DNA from: G963665005 sp963665005
Lineage (GTDB): Bacteria; Bacillota; Clostridia; Christensenellales; SZUA-584
DNA: 64,000 nt
Assembly: GCA_963665005.2 (NCBI GenBank)
Contig: CAXXTQ010000001.1
Span: 3,024,888 to 3,088,887, forward strand
Direction: 5' to 3'
The notes below the pieces were generated by a model that was not told the origin of the DNA, made no database searches, and saw only the letters and a program-made list of their open reading frames with translations. Positions 24,757 through 33,566 of this stretch are shown here, in pieces (the first letter of the stretch is position 1; the number at the start of each line of letters is the position of its first letter). The translations under genes and the position numbers were made by a program.

Positions 24757-24800
24757 AGCAAAAGGGACAGTGTAGCCTAAAACTGCCTGTCCCTTTTGCT
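24757..24800. repeat. Perfect 14-bp inverted repeat between the two sigma-like genes
   Basis: AGCAAAAGGGACAG (24757-24770) and CTGTCCCTTTTGCT (24787-24800) around a 16-base spacer. On the minus strand it would form a strong hairpin between the sigma-like genes, either a weak terminator (short TTTT in the stem, no following T tract) or an mRNA processing/stability element. Confidence 0.6.
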
Positions 24801-24824
24801 GATGTGATAGGGCAAAAAAGCCCT

Positions 24825-25259
24825 TCACTGTATAGCCCGAAAATTGCGTTTCGTAGGGTCGGTATTCAAAAATTCCCGACATTTTTTTCGTAACGCTTCA
24901 ATGCTGTCCTGCACAGCGGCTTTAGAACAACCGCAGCGCTTTGCTATCTCCGAATAGCTCAAGCCTTCCATCGCGAAAAGCAAAAAGCGCTGGCGCTGCA
25001 CTTCGGCACAGCTCTCCAACGCCGTCATGATCTCCTGTAGGGTTTCCTTACGGCATAGCCATTGATCTGGTGTTTCATACAGGCTTCGGTTGCACTCATG
25101 GACGATGATATAGTCGTCGTACTCCCGATCATCCCAATGCCGCCGTTTTTCATGCACTAAGTTTTCATTTTTGTGTTTCGCGTAGTCGAGATATTCACCG
25201 ACTTCAATGGAGACGTCTACCGATACAACTTGTCCGTGGATTTTGATATGTACCTCCAT
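24825..25259 (-). CDS. Second sigma-factor-like HTH protein of the element
   Basis: Starting at ATG 25259 (AAAGGA 11 bases upstream), the protein has 144 residues. The first half is acidic with an IHGQVVSVDVSIEVGEYLDY block; the C-terminal half reads ALESCAEVQRQRFLLFAMEG followed by LSYSEIAKRCGCSKAAVQDS, a clear sigma region 4-type helix-turn-helix. The longer frame up to 25379 has no ribosome binding site and no similarity. It is the most upstream recognisable gene of the module. Confidence 0.75.
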   Translation of the reverse strand: MEVHIKIHGQVVSVDVSIEVGEYLDYAKHKNENLVHEKRRHWDDREYDDYIIVHECNRSLYETPDQWLCRKETLQEIMTALESCAEVQRQRFLLFAMEGLSYSEIAKRCGCSKAAVQDSIEALRKKCREFLNTDPTKRNFRAIQ

Positions 25260-25616
25260 AATTTTTCTGTCCTTTCTGAAAAATTTGAAATTCAGAAAGA
25301 ACGGGGAGGCGAACGGCAAACAGAATAAATGGGTATAAAAAAACTCGGCTGAACAATTATCAACCGGGCAAATGAGCAAATGCTGCTTGCTATGGTATGT
25401 GAAAATCTACATTGAAGGGTATAGTATCCCCTCAGTTCTGGACAACTTCTTAAGTAACTATCGATTAAAGCGCCATATGATGATATCCGCTTCATCACGC
25501 CGGGCCGCTATTTAATAACGGCTGACCATTTTTTACGGCATGAAGAATACGCATCAAAGTACCCTCCAAAACCCATAAGCTTGGAGGATTCTCGTTTATT
25601 TAGATAAAGGGAAAAG
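25260..25616. other. Element right-flank region without a clear gene
   Basis: On the minus strand there is a GGAGG-preceded 19-residue frame (25554-25495, MRILHAVKNGQPLLNSGPA) whose ribosome binding site can be buried in a stem CCTCCAA/TTGGAGG, itself enclosed by GAGAAT/ATTCTT. A second frame (25498-25292, 68 residues) overlaps its stop but resembles no protein I know. This looks like a truncated leader or gene start next to the element end, or decayed element sequence. Confidence 0.3.
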
Positions 25617-25651
25617 GCCCGCCAAACTTACGTTTTTTTTGTTTGGCGGGC
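25617..25651 (-). terminator. Strong hairpin, probable terminator
   Basis: A perfect 11-bp stem GCCCGCCAAAC (25617-25627) / GTTTGGCGGGC (25641-25651). On the minus strand it is followed by CTTTTCCCTTT. It probably stops transcription coming from lpdA and the riboswitch region before it enters the mobile element. Confidence 0.65.
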
Positions 25652-25680
25652 AGCGCTATGTATTAGTCCGTATTATTATA

Positions 25681-25706
25681 AGAAAACCTGCCGGATAAGG
25701 GCAGGC
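25681..25706 (-). terminator. Terminator downstream of the c-di-GMP aptamer
   Basis: On the minus strand AGCCTGCC pairs with GGCAGGTT around CTTATCC and is followed by TTCTTAT. It starts 14-16 bases after the aptamer end, the usual position for a riboswitch expression platform. Confidence 0.65.
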
Positions 25707-25717
25707 TAACATAATCA

Positions 25718-25805
25718 CTCGGCGGCCAGGCTGTCATAATGCATTGCATCGTAGACCCTGTGGCTTTGCGTCCTTGCCTTTCGGAAAGTTTGCCCTTAAC
25801 ATCAT
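25718..25805 (-). ncRNA. Class I cyclic-di-GMP riboswitch (GEMM-I)
   Basis: The minus strand has the conserved GEMM blocks in order: AAGGGCAAACT, a CGAAAG tetraloop hairpin (CCGAAAGG), GGACGCAAAGCCACAGGGTC with CTACG, and then GACAGCCTGGCCGCCGAG. These are the GNRA loop, the ACGCAAAGCC core and the tetraloop-receptor/P1 strand typical of the class. It is transcribed toward the mobile element, away from any intact coding gene in the next kilobase. Confidence 0.85.
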
Positions 25806-25960
25806 TAAACATTATAGAAGGAAGCAAAGACAGATTGTTTGTTCCTTCATTTTTATAATATAGATCAGATAATTAATTTCGCCATTAATCTTCCTGATCA
25901 CTTTAACCGATACGCTATTAACTAATACAAACCACCGGTATTGTTATAATCATTAATAAG

Positions 25961-27346
25961 TTATCTGTTCAATATATGAATCGCCCGTTTTTCTGCCGCC
26001 ATTGCTGCTTCCCTTATCGTCTCGCTAACCGTCGGATGCGCATGGATGGTATCAGCCAGCTCATCAAGTGTCGCTTCAATTCCGATCGTCAATGCGCATT
26101 CCGCAATCATATCCGTAGCATGAGGGCCGATAATATGCGCTCCCAGTATCTCGCCATATTGTCTCCCGGCAATCAGCTTAACCATACCGTTGCTTCCCAT
26201 AATCAGCGTCTTGCCGTTTGCAACCAGTGGGAACTTACCTACAACGTAATCAAGCTTTTGCTCTTTTGCCTGCTGCTCCGTCAGCCCAACGAAAGCAATC
26301 TCCGGATCGGTATAGATGCATGACGAATTAGTCTTAAGATCGAAATTTACATTACCGCCCATTGCGTTTTCAGCCGCCGCCTCTCCCTGCATAGACGCCA
26401 CATGCGCCAGCATGCTCCCTCCTGTGCAATCGCCTATCGCATAAATACCCTTGACATTTGTCTTCATATGATCGTCTACAATGATCCTGCCGCGTTCATG
26501 CCTGAGCCCCGCCTTGTCAAGCTTCAGGCTCTCCGTGTTGCTCTTCCTACCTACGCTTACTAGTACCTTTTCAGTCTCTATAACCTTCTCTTCTCCGCTC
26601 TGCAGTCTTACCTTCACTTTTGCCGTCTTGCCATCGTCAGCTACGGATTCAACCTTTGCGGAAGTAAAAATATTCACCCCCTCTTTCTTGAGCTTTCCTG
26701 CAAGTATCCCGATGATCTCTTCATCTACCATCGGCAGTATAGCAGGCATCATCTCGACTATGGTCACTTTGCATCCGAGCGTACCGAAAATCGTTGCCAT
26801 CTCGACCCCTATGATGCCGCCGCCAATGACCAGCATTGCCTCAGGCATTGTATCCAGTTCAAGCACACCGGTGCTGTCAATGCATTGCCTGGCATCTATC
26901 CCGGGAATCGGCGGCATCATAGGGGTCGACCCTGTTGCAATGACTATTTTATCTGCTGCCAATTCCCGGGTTTCTCCTCTGCATTCAATCTGTATATGCA
27001 AAGGGTCACCGAAGGAGGCAACTCCGTTAATGACTTCAACCTTGTTTGCCGTCAATAGGTCTTTAATTCCGCCGACAAGGTTGTCCACAATCTGCTGCTT
27101 GTGTTTCTGCGCTTTTCCAAAATCCAGCGTTGCATCTGTAATTACGCCATAGTTAGCGCCGTTCTTTGCTGACCTATATACTTCAGCGGTGTGCAACAAC
27201 GCCTTTGTCGGTATACAGCCGACATTAAGGCACGTTCCACCCAGTTTGCCTTTTTCAATAAGCGTTACCTCCGCTCCGAGCTGCGCCGCGCGTATCGCCG
27301 CGACATATCCACCGGGGCCTCCGCCTATTATAATAACCTTTACCAT
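25961..27346 (-). CDS. lpdA: Dihydrolipoyl dehydrogenase (E3)
   Basis: FAD/NAD-dependent E3 of 2-oxoacid or acetoin dehydrogenase complexes, 461 residues. The FAD motif IIGGGPGGYVAAIRAAQLGA is at the N-terminus, the redox disulfide in GGTCLNVGCIPTK at about residues 36-48, the NAD motif VIGGGIIGVEMATIF in the centre, YAIGDC later, and the C-terminal dimer-interface catalytic AHPTVSETIREA. It is the last gene of the long minus-strand catabolic run; the matching E1 and E2 genes are 20 kb upstream (46.2-50.4 kb). Confidence 0.95.
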   Translation of the reverse strand: MVKVIIIGGGPGGYVAAIRAAQLGAEVTLIEKGKLGGTCLNVGCIPTKALLHTAEVYRSAKNGANYGVITDATLDFGKAQKHKQQIVDNLVGGIKDLLTANKVEVINGVASFGDPLHIQIECRGETRELAADKIVIATGSTPMMPPIPGIDARQCIDSTGVLELDTMPEAMLVIGGGIIGVEMATIFGTLGCKVTIVEMMPAILPMVDEEIIGILAGKLKKEGVNIFTSAKVESVADDGKTAKVKVRLQSGEEKVIETEKVLVSVGRKSNTESLKLDKAGLRHERGRIIVDDHMKTNVKGIYAIGDCTGGSMLAHVASMQGEAAAENAMGGNVNFDLKTNSSCIYTDPEIAFVGLTEQQAKEQKLDYVVGKFPLVANGKTLIMGSNGMVKLIAGRQYGEILGAHIIGPHATDMIAECALTIGIEATLDELADTIHAHPTVSETIREAAMAAEKRAIHILNR

Positions 27347-27398
27347 ATATTTTTCGCCTCTTTTCTACTGTTGAAAAATATTAGAAAACGGTTCTCTC

Positions 27399-28088
27399 TT
27401 AACATTTATCGTTCTCCATATTTATATTCTTTGAAATCAAGCCCCTATTTTCCCTGTCTTTCTGTTTATTACGCATAGCCCAGTTGTATACAACGCCATA
27501 ATCACTTTCGGACAGATCAACTGGCGTCCCAACATCCTTGACGACAGTCAGCAGCTTTGCAATTGATTCTGCAGTTAGCATCAGGTTAAAGGCATCTTGG
27601 ATATCCGCCCCCACGCTAAGGGCGCCGTGGTTGGCAAGCAGCACCACCTTGCTCTCCTCCAAATACGGCCTTATGCCGGCATATATCTCGTTTGTTCCAG
27701 GGCATCCATACGGTACGACGGGAATCTCATAAAAAAGTGTAATCATCTCCGGATAGCACCTGCACGTTACGGATTTATGGCACAGAGCATATGACGTTAG
27801 GTATAGTGGATGCGCATGAATGACAGCGGTAGCGTCAGAACGCATGCTGTAGGCCTCCGTATGCATAGGCAACTCAGAGGACGGCTTGAAGTCCCCGCCG
27901 ACCCACTCCCCTCTTTCGTTAATGACGGCAATCATGCTCTCCACCAACTCAGATTTGCTTTTCCCCGACGGCGTAATGTAAATCAAGCCCTCCTTTTTAA
28001 CGGATAAGTTGCCCTCATAAGCATTTGCCATTCCAATCTGTTCCATCTTCTTTGCAAACTTAATGATGTCCCTTTTTATTGTTTCCAA
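27399..28088 (-). CDS. Class II aldolase/epimerase (FucA/RhaD/AraD family)
   Basis: Zn-dependent sugar-phosphate aldolase or epimerase of 229 residues. Metal and catalytic residues are visible: the SSELPMHTEAY acid, the HAHP pair of histidines and the later NHGAL histidine; GNLSVK and TPSG form the phosphate loop. These residues fit fuculose- or rhamnulose-1-phosphate aldolase, which splits the ketose-1-phosphate into DHAP and lactaldehyde. The gene follows a rhamnulokinase-like kinase by 21 bases, a kinase-aldolase pair. The start is TTG with GGAGGAAAG upstream. There is no BMC-targeting extension. Confidence 0.85.
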   Translation of the reverse strand: METIKRDIIKFAKKMEQIGMANAYEGNLSVKKEGLIYITPSGKSKSELVESMIAVINERGEWVGGDFKPSSELPMHTEAYSMRSDATAVIHAHPLYLTSYALCHKSVTCRCYPEMITLFYEIPVVPYGCPGTNEIYAGIRPYLEESKVVLLANHGALSVGADIQDAFNLMLTAESIAKLLTVVKDVGTPVDLSESDYGVVYNWAMRNKQKDRENRGLISKNINMENDKC

Positions 28089-28109
28089 CTCTGTTACTTT
28101 CCTCCTCCA

Positions 28110-29531
28110 TCAAATCTTATAAACTTTATTTTTTTCAAGCTTATTAAACTCAAATGAAGCACGGACGACATTTGATATGTCCGAGACTTTAGATAGCTTT
28201 CCACAAGCATATAGCTGCAGCATTGCATTACCGATCAATGTCGCATCCGGTAAACCAGTCAGTATGGGTTGCCGCAATAGCTCGCAAAGGTATTGCGTAA
28301 ATATCCGGCTACGGCTGCCACCACTAATCGCCCAGATCGCATGATACGTTTTGTTCATTATAGCGGACAAAGCCTGCAGCGCTTGCTCGATTTTTTTTGC
28401 GAAGCCCAGCAGCACACATGAATAGATCTCGCGCTGCATTTCGGGAATGCGCTGGCCAGTTTGCCGACAATAAGTCCGCACCTTTTCAGGCATGTTTCCC
28501 TGCCTCGAAAACAACGTGGCATCCGAATCAATCACCGGCAATTCGCTGGCGCGTATTGTTTCCGGCCCCTCCATCTTGCTTATATCCCGAGAAGCGTAGC
28601 GCCAATGCCTCAAACACTCGTTGAGGATAAAGAAGCCGTTAATATTCTTATACACCAGGAACCGACCATCAGCAGCAATGGCATTCTTGAACCCATGCTG
28701 CAACATACCGTCATTATATACGGGCATATCCGATACGGTACCTACGATAATGGTGGTGCCTGCGCTGATGAACGCCGTCTCATCATCCATGTCTGGAATA
28801 GCCATAACGGCGCACGCAGTATCGTGGCCGGCGGTGGATACCACATTGGTATCCCCGATGCCCCATTTTTTTCTCAGCTCTTTTTTTAATCCACCAAGTA
28901 TGCTACCGGGCGGCTGGATTTCACCCATGATGCGCAAAGGCAGGCCGAGGCGTTCAAACAGCTCCGTGTTCCAGCGGGAAAAAGAAGCATCCATCAACTG
29001 ACTAGTCGAAGCGATTGTGCTGTCCGTATTTTTTTCACCGCATAGCATAAAGGCAAGCAGTCCCGGCATGAACAGCAGATGCTTTGCCTTTGCCAACTCC
29101 GGCGTTTCCCTTTGTACATATAGTTGAGCCATCGTATAGTTGTTGTTCATATCACATCCGGTCTGCTCAAAGAGTGTCTTGGGCGGGTAGATTGAAAGGA
29201 TTTCTTTCATCGCGCTATCCGTTCGCCTGTCCCGGTAATGATACGGCCGACCTATCAGTGCGTCATGCCGATTCAGCAGTCCGTAATCTGTTCCCCATGT
29301 GTCGATACCAATCGAGGCAATATTCTTGTCTGTATGCCGTTTTAATCCGGAAATGATCAGCCGTAATATCTCTTTTTCATCCCAGTGCAGGCTATTGCCA
29401 ACGCGAACAGGATTGTTAACAAATTCCGTTTTGCTCAAAATATGAATCCGATTTCCATCAAACGTAAACGAAATCATTTTGCCGCTACCAGCGCCTACAT
29501 CTATGGCAATGCCCGGAGCGTGTGGTATCAA
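28110..29531 (-). CDS. FGGY carbohydrate kinase, rhamnulokinase-like
   Basis: A 473-residue cytoplasmic kinase. The N-terminal phosphate-1 motif is IDVGAGSGKMISF, a variant of the RhaB DLGASSGR motif; SIGIDTWGTDYGLLN and YHYRDRRTD match rhamnulokinase; the adenosine region has SAGTTIIVGT and WAISGGSRSRIF. RhaB-like enzymes phosphorylate a ketose at C1. With the downstream aldolase this would make DHAP plus an aldehyde. The actual sugar is not proven. The start is TTG with GGAGGCGGG 10 bases away. Confidence 0.85.
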   Translation of the reverse strand: MIPHAPGIAIDVGAGSGKMISFTFDGNRIHILSKTEFVNNPVRVGNSLHWDEKEILRLIISGLKRHTDKNIASIGIDTWGTDYGLLNRHDALIGRPYHYRDRRTDSAMKEILSIYPPKTLFEQTGCDMNNNYTMAQLYVQRETPELAKAKHLLFMPGLLAFMLCGEKNTDSTIASTSQLMDASFSRWNTELFERLGLPLRIMGEIQPPGSILGGLKKELRKKWGIGDTNVVSTAGHDTACAVMAIPDMDDETAFISAGTTIIVGTVSDMPVYNDGMLQHGFKNAIAADGRFLVYKNINGFFILNECLRHWRYASRDISKMEGPETIRASELPVIDSDATLFSRQGNMPEKVRTYCRQTGQRIPEMQREIYSCVLLGFAKKIEQALQALSAIMNKTYHAIWAISGGSRSRIFTQYLCELLRQPILTGLPDATLIGNAMLQLYACGKLSKVSDISNVVRASFEFNKLEKNKVYKI

Positions 29532-29626
29532 TAAATTCCCGCCTCCGTATCTATTACTTACCCTTTACGTTTATATCGAAACGACAGAACTTTAATATCC
29601 TGCATATTAACCGTTCTGTTTATGAT

Positions 29627-30235
29627 TCAATGGCCCTCCCCCTCAGTCACCAGCTCTGCTTGATATTGCTTGAACAGGTAGACAACAATATGGGCGAATA
29701 TAAGATGGATATCCTCAACCTGTTCAATAATGTTTGACTCGACGTGCAGCCTTATATCCGACATTTCCTTCAGTTTGCCGCCTGTCCCCCCGGTCATGCC
29801 GATGACCTTTGCGTTTCTGCGCCGTGCATACTGTACCGCTTTGATAACGTTGGGCGAGTTGCCACTCGCAGAAATGGCCAATATGACATCTCCGTCGTCC
29901 ATCAGGTTTATAAGCTGTCGCTTGAATACACAGTCAAACGAAATATCGTTAGCATAGGCCGTTACGGCTTCAAGACTGCTGCAAAGTGAATATACGCGAA
30001 ACCTCTTGCTGTCACCTTTCACTGCATTCTTCCCGAAATCACATAAAAAATGGTTCGCTGTGGCCGCGCTGCCTCCGTTACCCAGCACAAAAATATGACT
30101 TCCACGCCGTCTGACCTCCATAAAAAGCTGCACAGCCCTATCAATTTCGTTTATATCGATCAGGTCGATTGTATCCTTCAGTTTTTCAAAATAGCATGCA
30201 ATCCGATTGTTCACCATATCCTTTTTTGCAATCAT
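29627..30235 (-). CDS. SIS-domain sugar isomerase (GmhA-like)
   Basis: A 202-residue SIS-domain protein. The phosphosugar-binding pattern is complete: FVLGNGGSAATANHFLCDFG near residue 50-70, then ILAISASGNSPNVIKAV and VIGMTGG, and a C-terminal helix with EQVEDIHLIFAH. These are the features of sedoheptulose-7-phosphate isomerases and relatives. A sedoheptulose-related substrate would fit the nearby split transketolase, but this is inference. M7 is an alternative start. Confidence 0.85.
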   Translation of the reverse strand: MIAKKDMVNNRIACYFEKLKDTIDLIDINEIDRAVQLFMEVRRRGSHIFVLGNGGSAATANHFLCDFGKNAVKGDSKRFRVYSLCSSLEAVTAYANDISFDCVFKRQLINLMDDGDVILAISASGNSPNVIKAVQYARRRNAKVIGMTGGTGGKLKEMSDIRLHVESNIIEQVEDIHLIFAHIVVYLFKQYQAELVTEGEGH

Positions 30236-30307
30236 CGATATGCCGATAAATGCCGCTCACCAAATTTTGATAGTCCTATTAATTATCATATTTTCTTTAT
30301 CAAATTT

Positions 30308-31537
30308 TTACTTATTATAGAACCCATATATATAAGCTGTATCAACAGCTGCCAGCAAATTACACAGTGGTACTCCATATTGAATGCAGTGAATTGGATT
30401 GAATACAAAACCACCTCCGGGGGCAAATATTTTAATGCGTTCTTTGACCTGTTCAATTACATCTTCCTCAGTACCAAAGGGCAGGACCGTCTGGGTATCA
30501 ACACCTCCACCCCAAAATACTATCCTGCCGCCAAATTTATCTTTAAGCTGTTGTGCTCCCATATTTGATGCTGAAGTTTGTACTGGATTTAAAATATCGA
30601 ACCCCGCCCTAATAATAGGATCAATGAGATTATAAATACTGCCACAACTATGGAAAAATGTTTTTATTTGACTATGGGTATGTACATAATCATTGAGTTG
30701 TTTATATCTGGGTAAAAATAAATCAATCCAGATTTCAGGATTAAAAAGTTCTGCGCGCTGTGTTCCATAGTCGATACCGGAAATATATATAATATCTATG
30801 TTATCTTTCACAGCTTCAATATATAGTTTCAAATTTTGCAATGCTCTTTCCAATGTCACCTGTAACAGCTCTTCCGCATAATCTCTTTCTGTCATCAGAA
30901 TACAAAGCCAGTCAGTAAAAGTATGTCCGGCAAATAAACCATTATTAAAAAGTGAGCCTCGCCCAAATTCACCCAATACTGCATAATCGGTTTGTTTATG
31001 CAAAACTTCCGATTCATATGCAAGCTGTTTAAGTTCTTCATCGGTAAACACCTCAATACTCTTTTTCCATATTTGAGGATCTTTTTTTACTATCTCACGA
31101 GATAATGAAGTACCACAAATATGTTCAAAATATAAGGTGTCCTTAGCCATATAAGCAGTAGGTTCGCCGAGTTTATTTTTAAGTGTTAGCCCTCCTCGAT
31201 TGTCGATTTCAGGGCAGAAGTCGCCAGGCATTAAAACCTTATTACCTTTAAATGTACGCCAAGGTTTCCAATCCTTATTATTAAGCCCCCAACACATAGA
31301 TGGGTTTTCCAAAGAAATTACATCTCCACGCAGACGTCTCCTCACTGGTTCTTCAACTCTGGCAAGCATCTCAAATTGTTCATAAACTTTTGGAACTTCT
31401 TCAATACCCAAGTATTCTAGCAACTCGCAATATTCGTCAATACATATACCTGAAACCCCGGAGCCACCAATATCAATGGGTATACGATCCGGCTGTTCAA
31501 AATTGAATGCTTTCAAAACTCTTTCTCTTGGCGTCAT
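30308..31537 (-). CDS. Uroporphyrinogen decarboxylase-like protein
   Basis: A 409-residue UroD/corrinoid-methyltransferase superfamily TIM barrel: N-terminus TPRERVLKAFNFEQPDRIPI, the zinc-type ligand pattern FFHSCGSIYNLI, then DILNPVQTSASNM and the end GGGFVFNPIHCIQYGVP. True HemE has a different N-terminal signature and is not expected in a sugar operon; family members such as MtaA transfer methyl groups. Members of this family without tetrapyrrole context are frequent in sugar clusters of anaerobes with unknown role. Confidence 0.8.
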   Translation of the reverse strand: MTPRERVLKAFNFEQPDRIPIDIGGSGVSGICIDEYCELLEYLGIEEVPKVYEQFEMLARVEEPVRRRLRGDVISLENPSMCWGLNNKDWKPWRTFKGNKVLMPGDFCPEIDNRGGLTLKNKLGEPTAYMAKDTLYFEHICGTSLSREIVKKDPQIWKKSIEVFTDEELKQLAYESEVLHKQTDYAVLGEFGRGSLFNNGLFAGHTFTDWLCILMTERDYAEELLQVTLERALQNLKLYIEAVKDNIDIIYISGIDYGTQRAELFNPEIWIDLFLPRYKQLNDYVHTHSQIKTFFHSCGSIYNLIDPIIRAGFDILNPVQTSASNMGAQQLKDKFGGRIVFWGGGVDTQTVLPFGTEEDVIEQVKERIKIFAPGGGFVFNPIHCIQYGVPLCNLLAAVDTAYIYGFYNK

Positions 31538-31597
31538 GTTAATACCTCTTATCTTTTAATTACCTATTGCCTAAAGAAAATCCCTTTTAATATGATT

Positions 31598-32590
31598 CTA
31601 AAATATATCAATATATATCTCTTGAACCTTTTTACTACATGGTTCAATGAAATCAAGGCCATATTCCTTTTGTTTTGCCCGGCCTTCAGGGAAACAGTTT
31701 GCTGGTTCGATACCCATAACATAGTCGCCTACGCCGGGATTCTTCCATTGTATCAGATTCGGAAGCTGTTTTGGATTGACCCATATTTTCAGACCCATAT
31801 TCCCATTAATAATACCGGTATATGACAAGCCCTGGTCGTTGGCAATATTTCTGTAATAGTAAACCTGCTCTTTAAAATTCAGTTGCGGTTTCTCAAATGT
31901 CGCTCTGTTGTCCTCTCCTTTTTTTGCCTCTGAATCTCTTGGCCTTATATATTTTGCGCTCGTGCTGAATTGTGCATTTTCCGTTAATAACGGATACCCC
32001 ATATTAAAATGATACATAATCATATAAGGGCATTGATTGCCATCCCTGTTTTCCACGATATCCTTAATATGGATATTATTTATCCCATACTTTACCCTGA
32101 TTTCTCTTGTCATCCGTAAATTCTGCCCAAAAATTTGTCCTATGCGCATCTTCCCTTTTACGATAATTTCAGGTATGTCCTCATCCATATTTACTTCGGA
32201 ACAAAAATCTTCTGCCGGAACGCCACTTATTTCACCATGCAGTCCTAAACATTCGCCGTCGCATTCACAAGGAGGGCCGACCTGGGTCAAACCACATGTT
32301 GTTAAAAATCCCGCTCCGAATGATTTACCCCATTCTTTATAATCAAAATAAACCGGTGAAACATAACCCGCTTTGGTGGAATAACTGTAGTTAACCCCTT
32401 TAAAGGACAACTGCCCAATATCCATGGCCCTGTCGGCAAGAACAGTAAACTGTAAACCGGCACCGCTGGAGATTTCAACAGCCATCATACCGTCGGCCTT
32501 ACCTCCACAGCACTTGTATTTTTTTGCATAGAAGACCTGAGAAATGTCGCCGGTATATTTATAAAGATTACTTCTCAATGTATTATCCAT
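31598..32590 (-). CDS. DUF4432 (galactose mutarotase-like fold) protein
   Basis: A 330-residue protein with the DUF4432 hallmark LADRAMDIGQLSFKGVNYSY, a long beta-rich body with conserved His in LHGEISGVP and YHFNMGYPLL, and the end MGIEPANCFPEGR. The family shares the aldose-1-epimerase fold and is usually found in sugar operons, probably acting as mutarotase or epimerase on a free or phosphorylated sugar. Co-directional with the transketolase genes (34-base gap). Confidence 0.85.
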   Translation of the reverse strand: MDNTLRSNLYKYTGDISQVFYAKKYKCCGGKADGMMAVEISSGAGLQFTVLADRAMDIGQLSFKGVNYSYSTKAGYVSPVYFDYKEWGKSFGAGFLTTCGLTQVGPPCECDGECLGLHGEISGVPAEDFCSEVNMDEDIPEIIVKGKMRIGQIFGQNLRMTREIRVKYGINNIHIKDIVENRDGNQCPYMIMYHFNMGYPLLTENAQFSTSAKYIRPRDSEAKKGEDNRATFEKPQLNFKEQVYYYRNIANDQGLSYTGIINGNMGLKIWVNPKQLPNLIQWKNPGVGDYVMGIEPANCFPEGRAKQKEYGLDFIEPCSKKVQEIYIDIF

Positions 32591-32624
32591 TTTCTTATGC
32601 TCCTTTTTTAATTTTTACCAAGAG

Positions 32625-33566
32625 CTAATAAATTTCCTTTACTTTTTTTGATATGCTCTGATTATCGATCTCAAACTTCTTAAGCATGTAATCAAGTGTA
32701 GCCGTCTCTCCGAAACAATCTTTTAATCCCATTCGGACAAGCTTTTTATTCAACCCTTCTTCAGATAAAACTTCTGCGACTGCGCTGCCAAGCCCTCCGT
32801 TTATCGAATGATTCTCAACGGTAATAATATGGGATACTTTCTTGGCTGTTTCTACAATTAATTTCCTGTCTATAGGCTTGATGCTGGATAAATGCACATG
32901 GTGAACGTTGATATCTTCCTTTCTAAGCTCCATGCACGCTTTTATACCTTCCAGAGTGCAAATGCCTGTTGTTATAATCCCAACTTTTTCCCCCTCATTG
33001 AGCACTTCACCGACACCGGGCACAAATTTAAATTGTTCATTATGAAACACTGGATATGAACCCTTATTTGACCGGATATACATAGGCCCTTTATTCATTG
33101 CAGCATATTCCAAAATACGCTTGAATTCCACAGCATCACCTGGATCAAAAACCTGTAGCCGCGGCATTGATCTAAATATGGCAATGTCGAGTATGGATAT
33201 ATGTGTTCCGCCGTTTTTTTCACCTGCCAAGCCGGCGTATGTTCCAACCATTTTTACGTTAAAATTGTTATATGCAACAGAGTTTACCGCCTGATCGCAT
33301 CCCCGCTGGGATAAAAAGCATGCAAATGTCGCAGCAAAAGGTATTTTCCCCATCGCTGCAAGCCCGGCTGAAAATCCTATCATATCCTGTTCTGAAATAC
33401 CGACATTAAACAGGCGGCCCGGATATGATTCTTTGAATTCCCGGGTTCCGGATGCACCCATAAGATCGGCTTCTACAACAACAATATTTTTGTTTTTCTT
33501 TCCCAACTCCAATAGAGTTTCACAATAAGTTGTTTTCGTATCCATTTTTTCGACAAGTTTAATCAT
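32625..33566 (-). CDS. Transketolase, C-terminal subunit
   Basis: The 313-residue protein covers the pyrimidine-binding and C-terminal domains of transketolase: VVVEADLMGASGTREF, RLFNVGISEQDMIGFSAGLA (the E of the TPP-activating site), GGTHISILDIA and the final VENHSINGGLGSAVAEVL. It is encoded separately from the N-terminal half at 33563-34387, with a 4-base overlap. Split transketolases handle unusual donors in several sugar pathways (for example apulose-4-phosphate), so this pair may not be the housekeeping enzyme. Confidence 0.9.
   Translation of the reverse strand: MIKLVEKMDTKTTYCETLLELGKKNKNIVVVEADLMGASGTREFKESYPGRLFNVGISEQDMIGFSAGLAAMGKIPFAATFACFLSQRGCDQAVNSVAYNNFNVKMVGTYAGLAGEKNGGTHISILDIAIFRSMPRLQVFDPGDAVEFKRILEYAAMNKGPMYIRSNKGSYPVFHNEQFKFVPGVGEVLNEGEKVGIITTGICTLEGIKACMELRKEDINVHHVHLSSIKPIDRKLIVETAKKVSHIITVENHSINGGLGSAVAEVLSEEGLNKKLVRMGLKDCFGETATLDYMLKKFEIDNQSISKKVKEIY

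Larger units (their letters stand above)
20110..25260 (-). mobile_element. Mobilizable integrative element inserted in spoIIID (right end undefined)
   Basis: The minus-strand module contains, in transcription order, two sigma-like genes, a DUF3847 pseudogene, oriT, a MobA/MobL relaxase, three small genes and a large serine recombinase. It has relaxase and oriT but no type IV secretion genes, so it would depend on a helper. The left boundary is fixed to within about 20 bases by the junction with truncated spoIIID (20100-20119). The right boundary cannot be placed: no spoIIID 5' fragment occurs between 25260 and 25960, so the element or an island including it may extend further. Confidence 0.75.

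Noticed and set aside
24308..25259. Considered a housekeeping sigma factor pair
   Set aside because: Both proteins have only a region 4-like HTH and lie in a mobilization module; they are better described as element regulators.
28461..29001. Plus-strand frames of 126-142 codons inside the FGGY kinase
   Set aside because: Antisense shadows of a gene with full kinase motifs.
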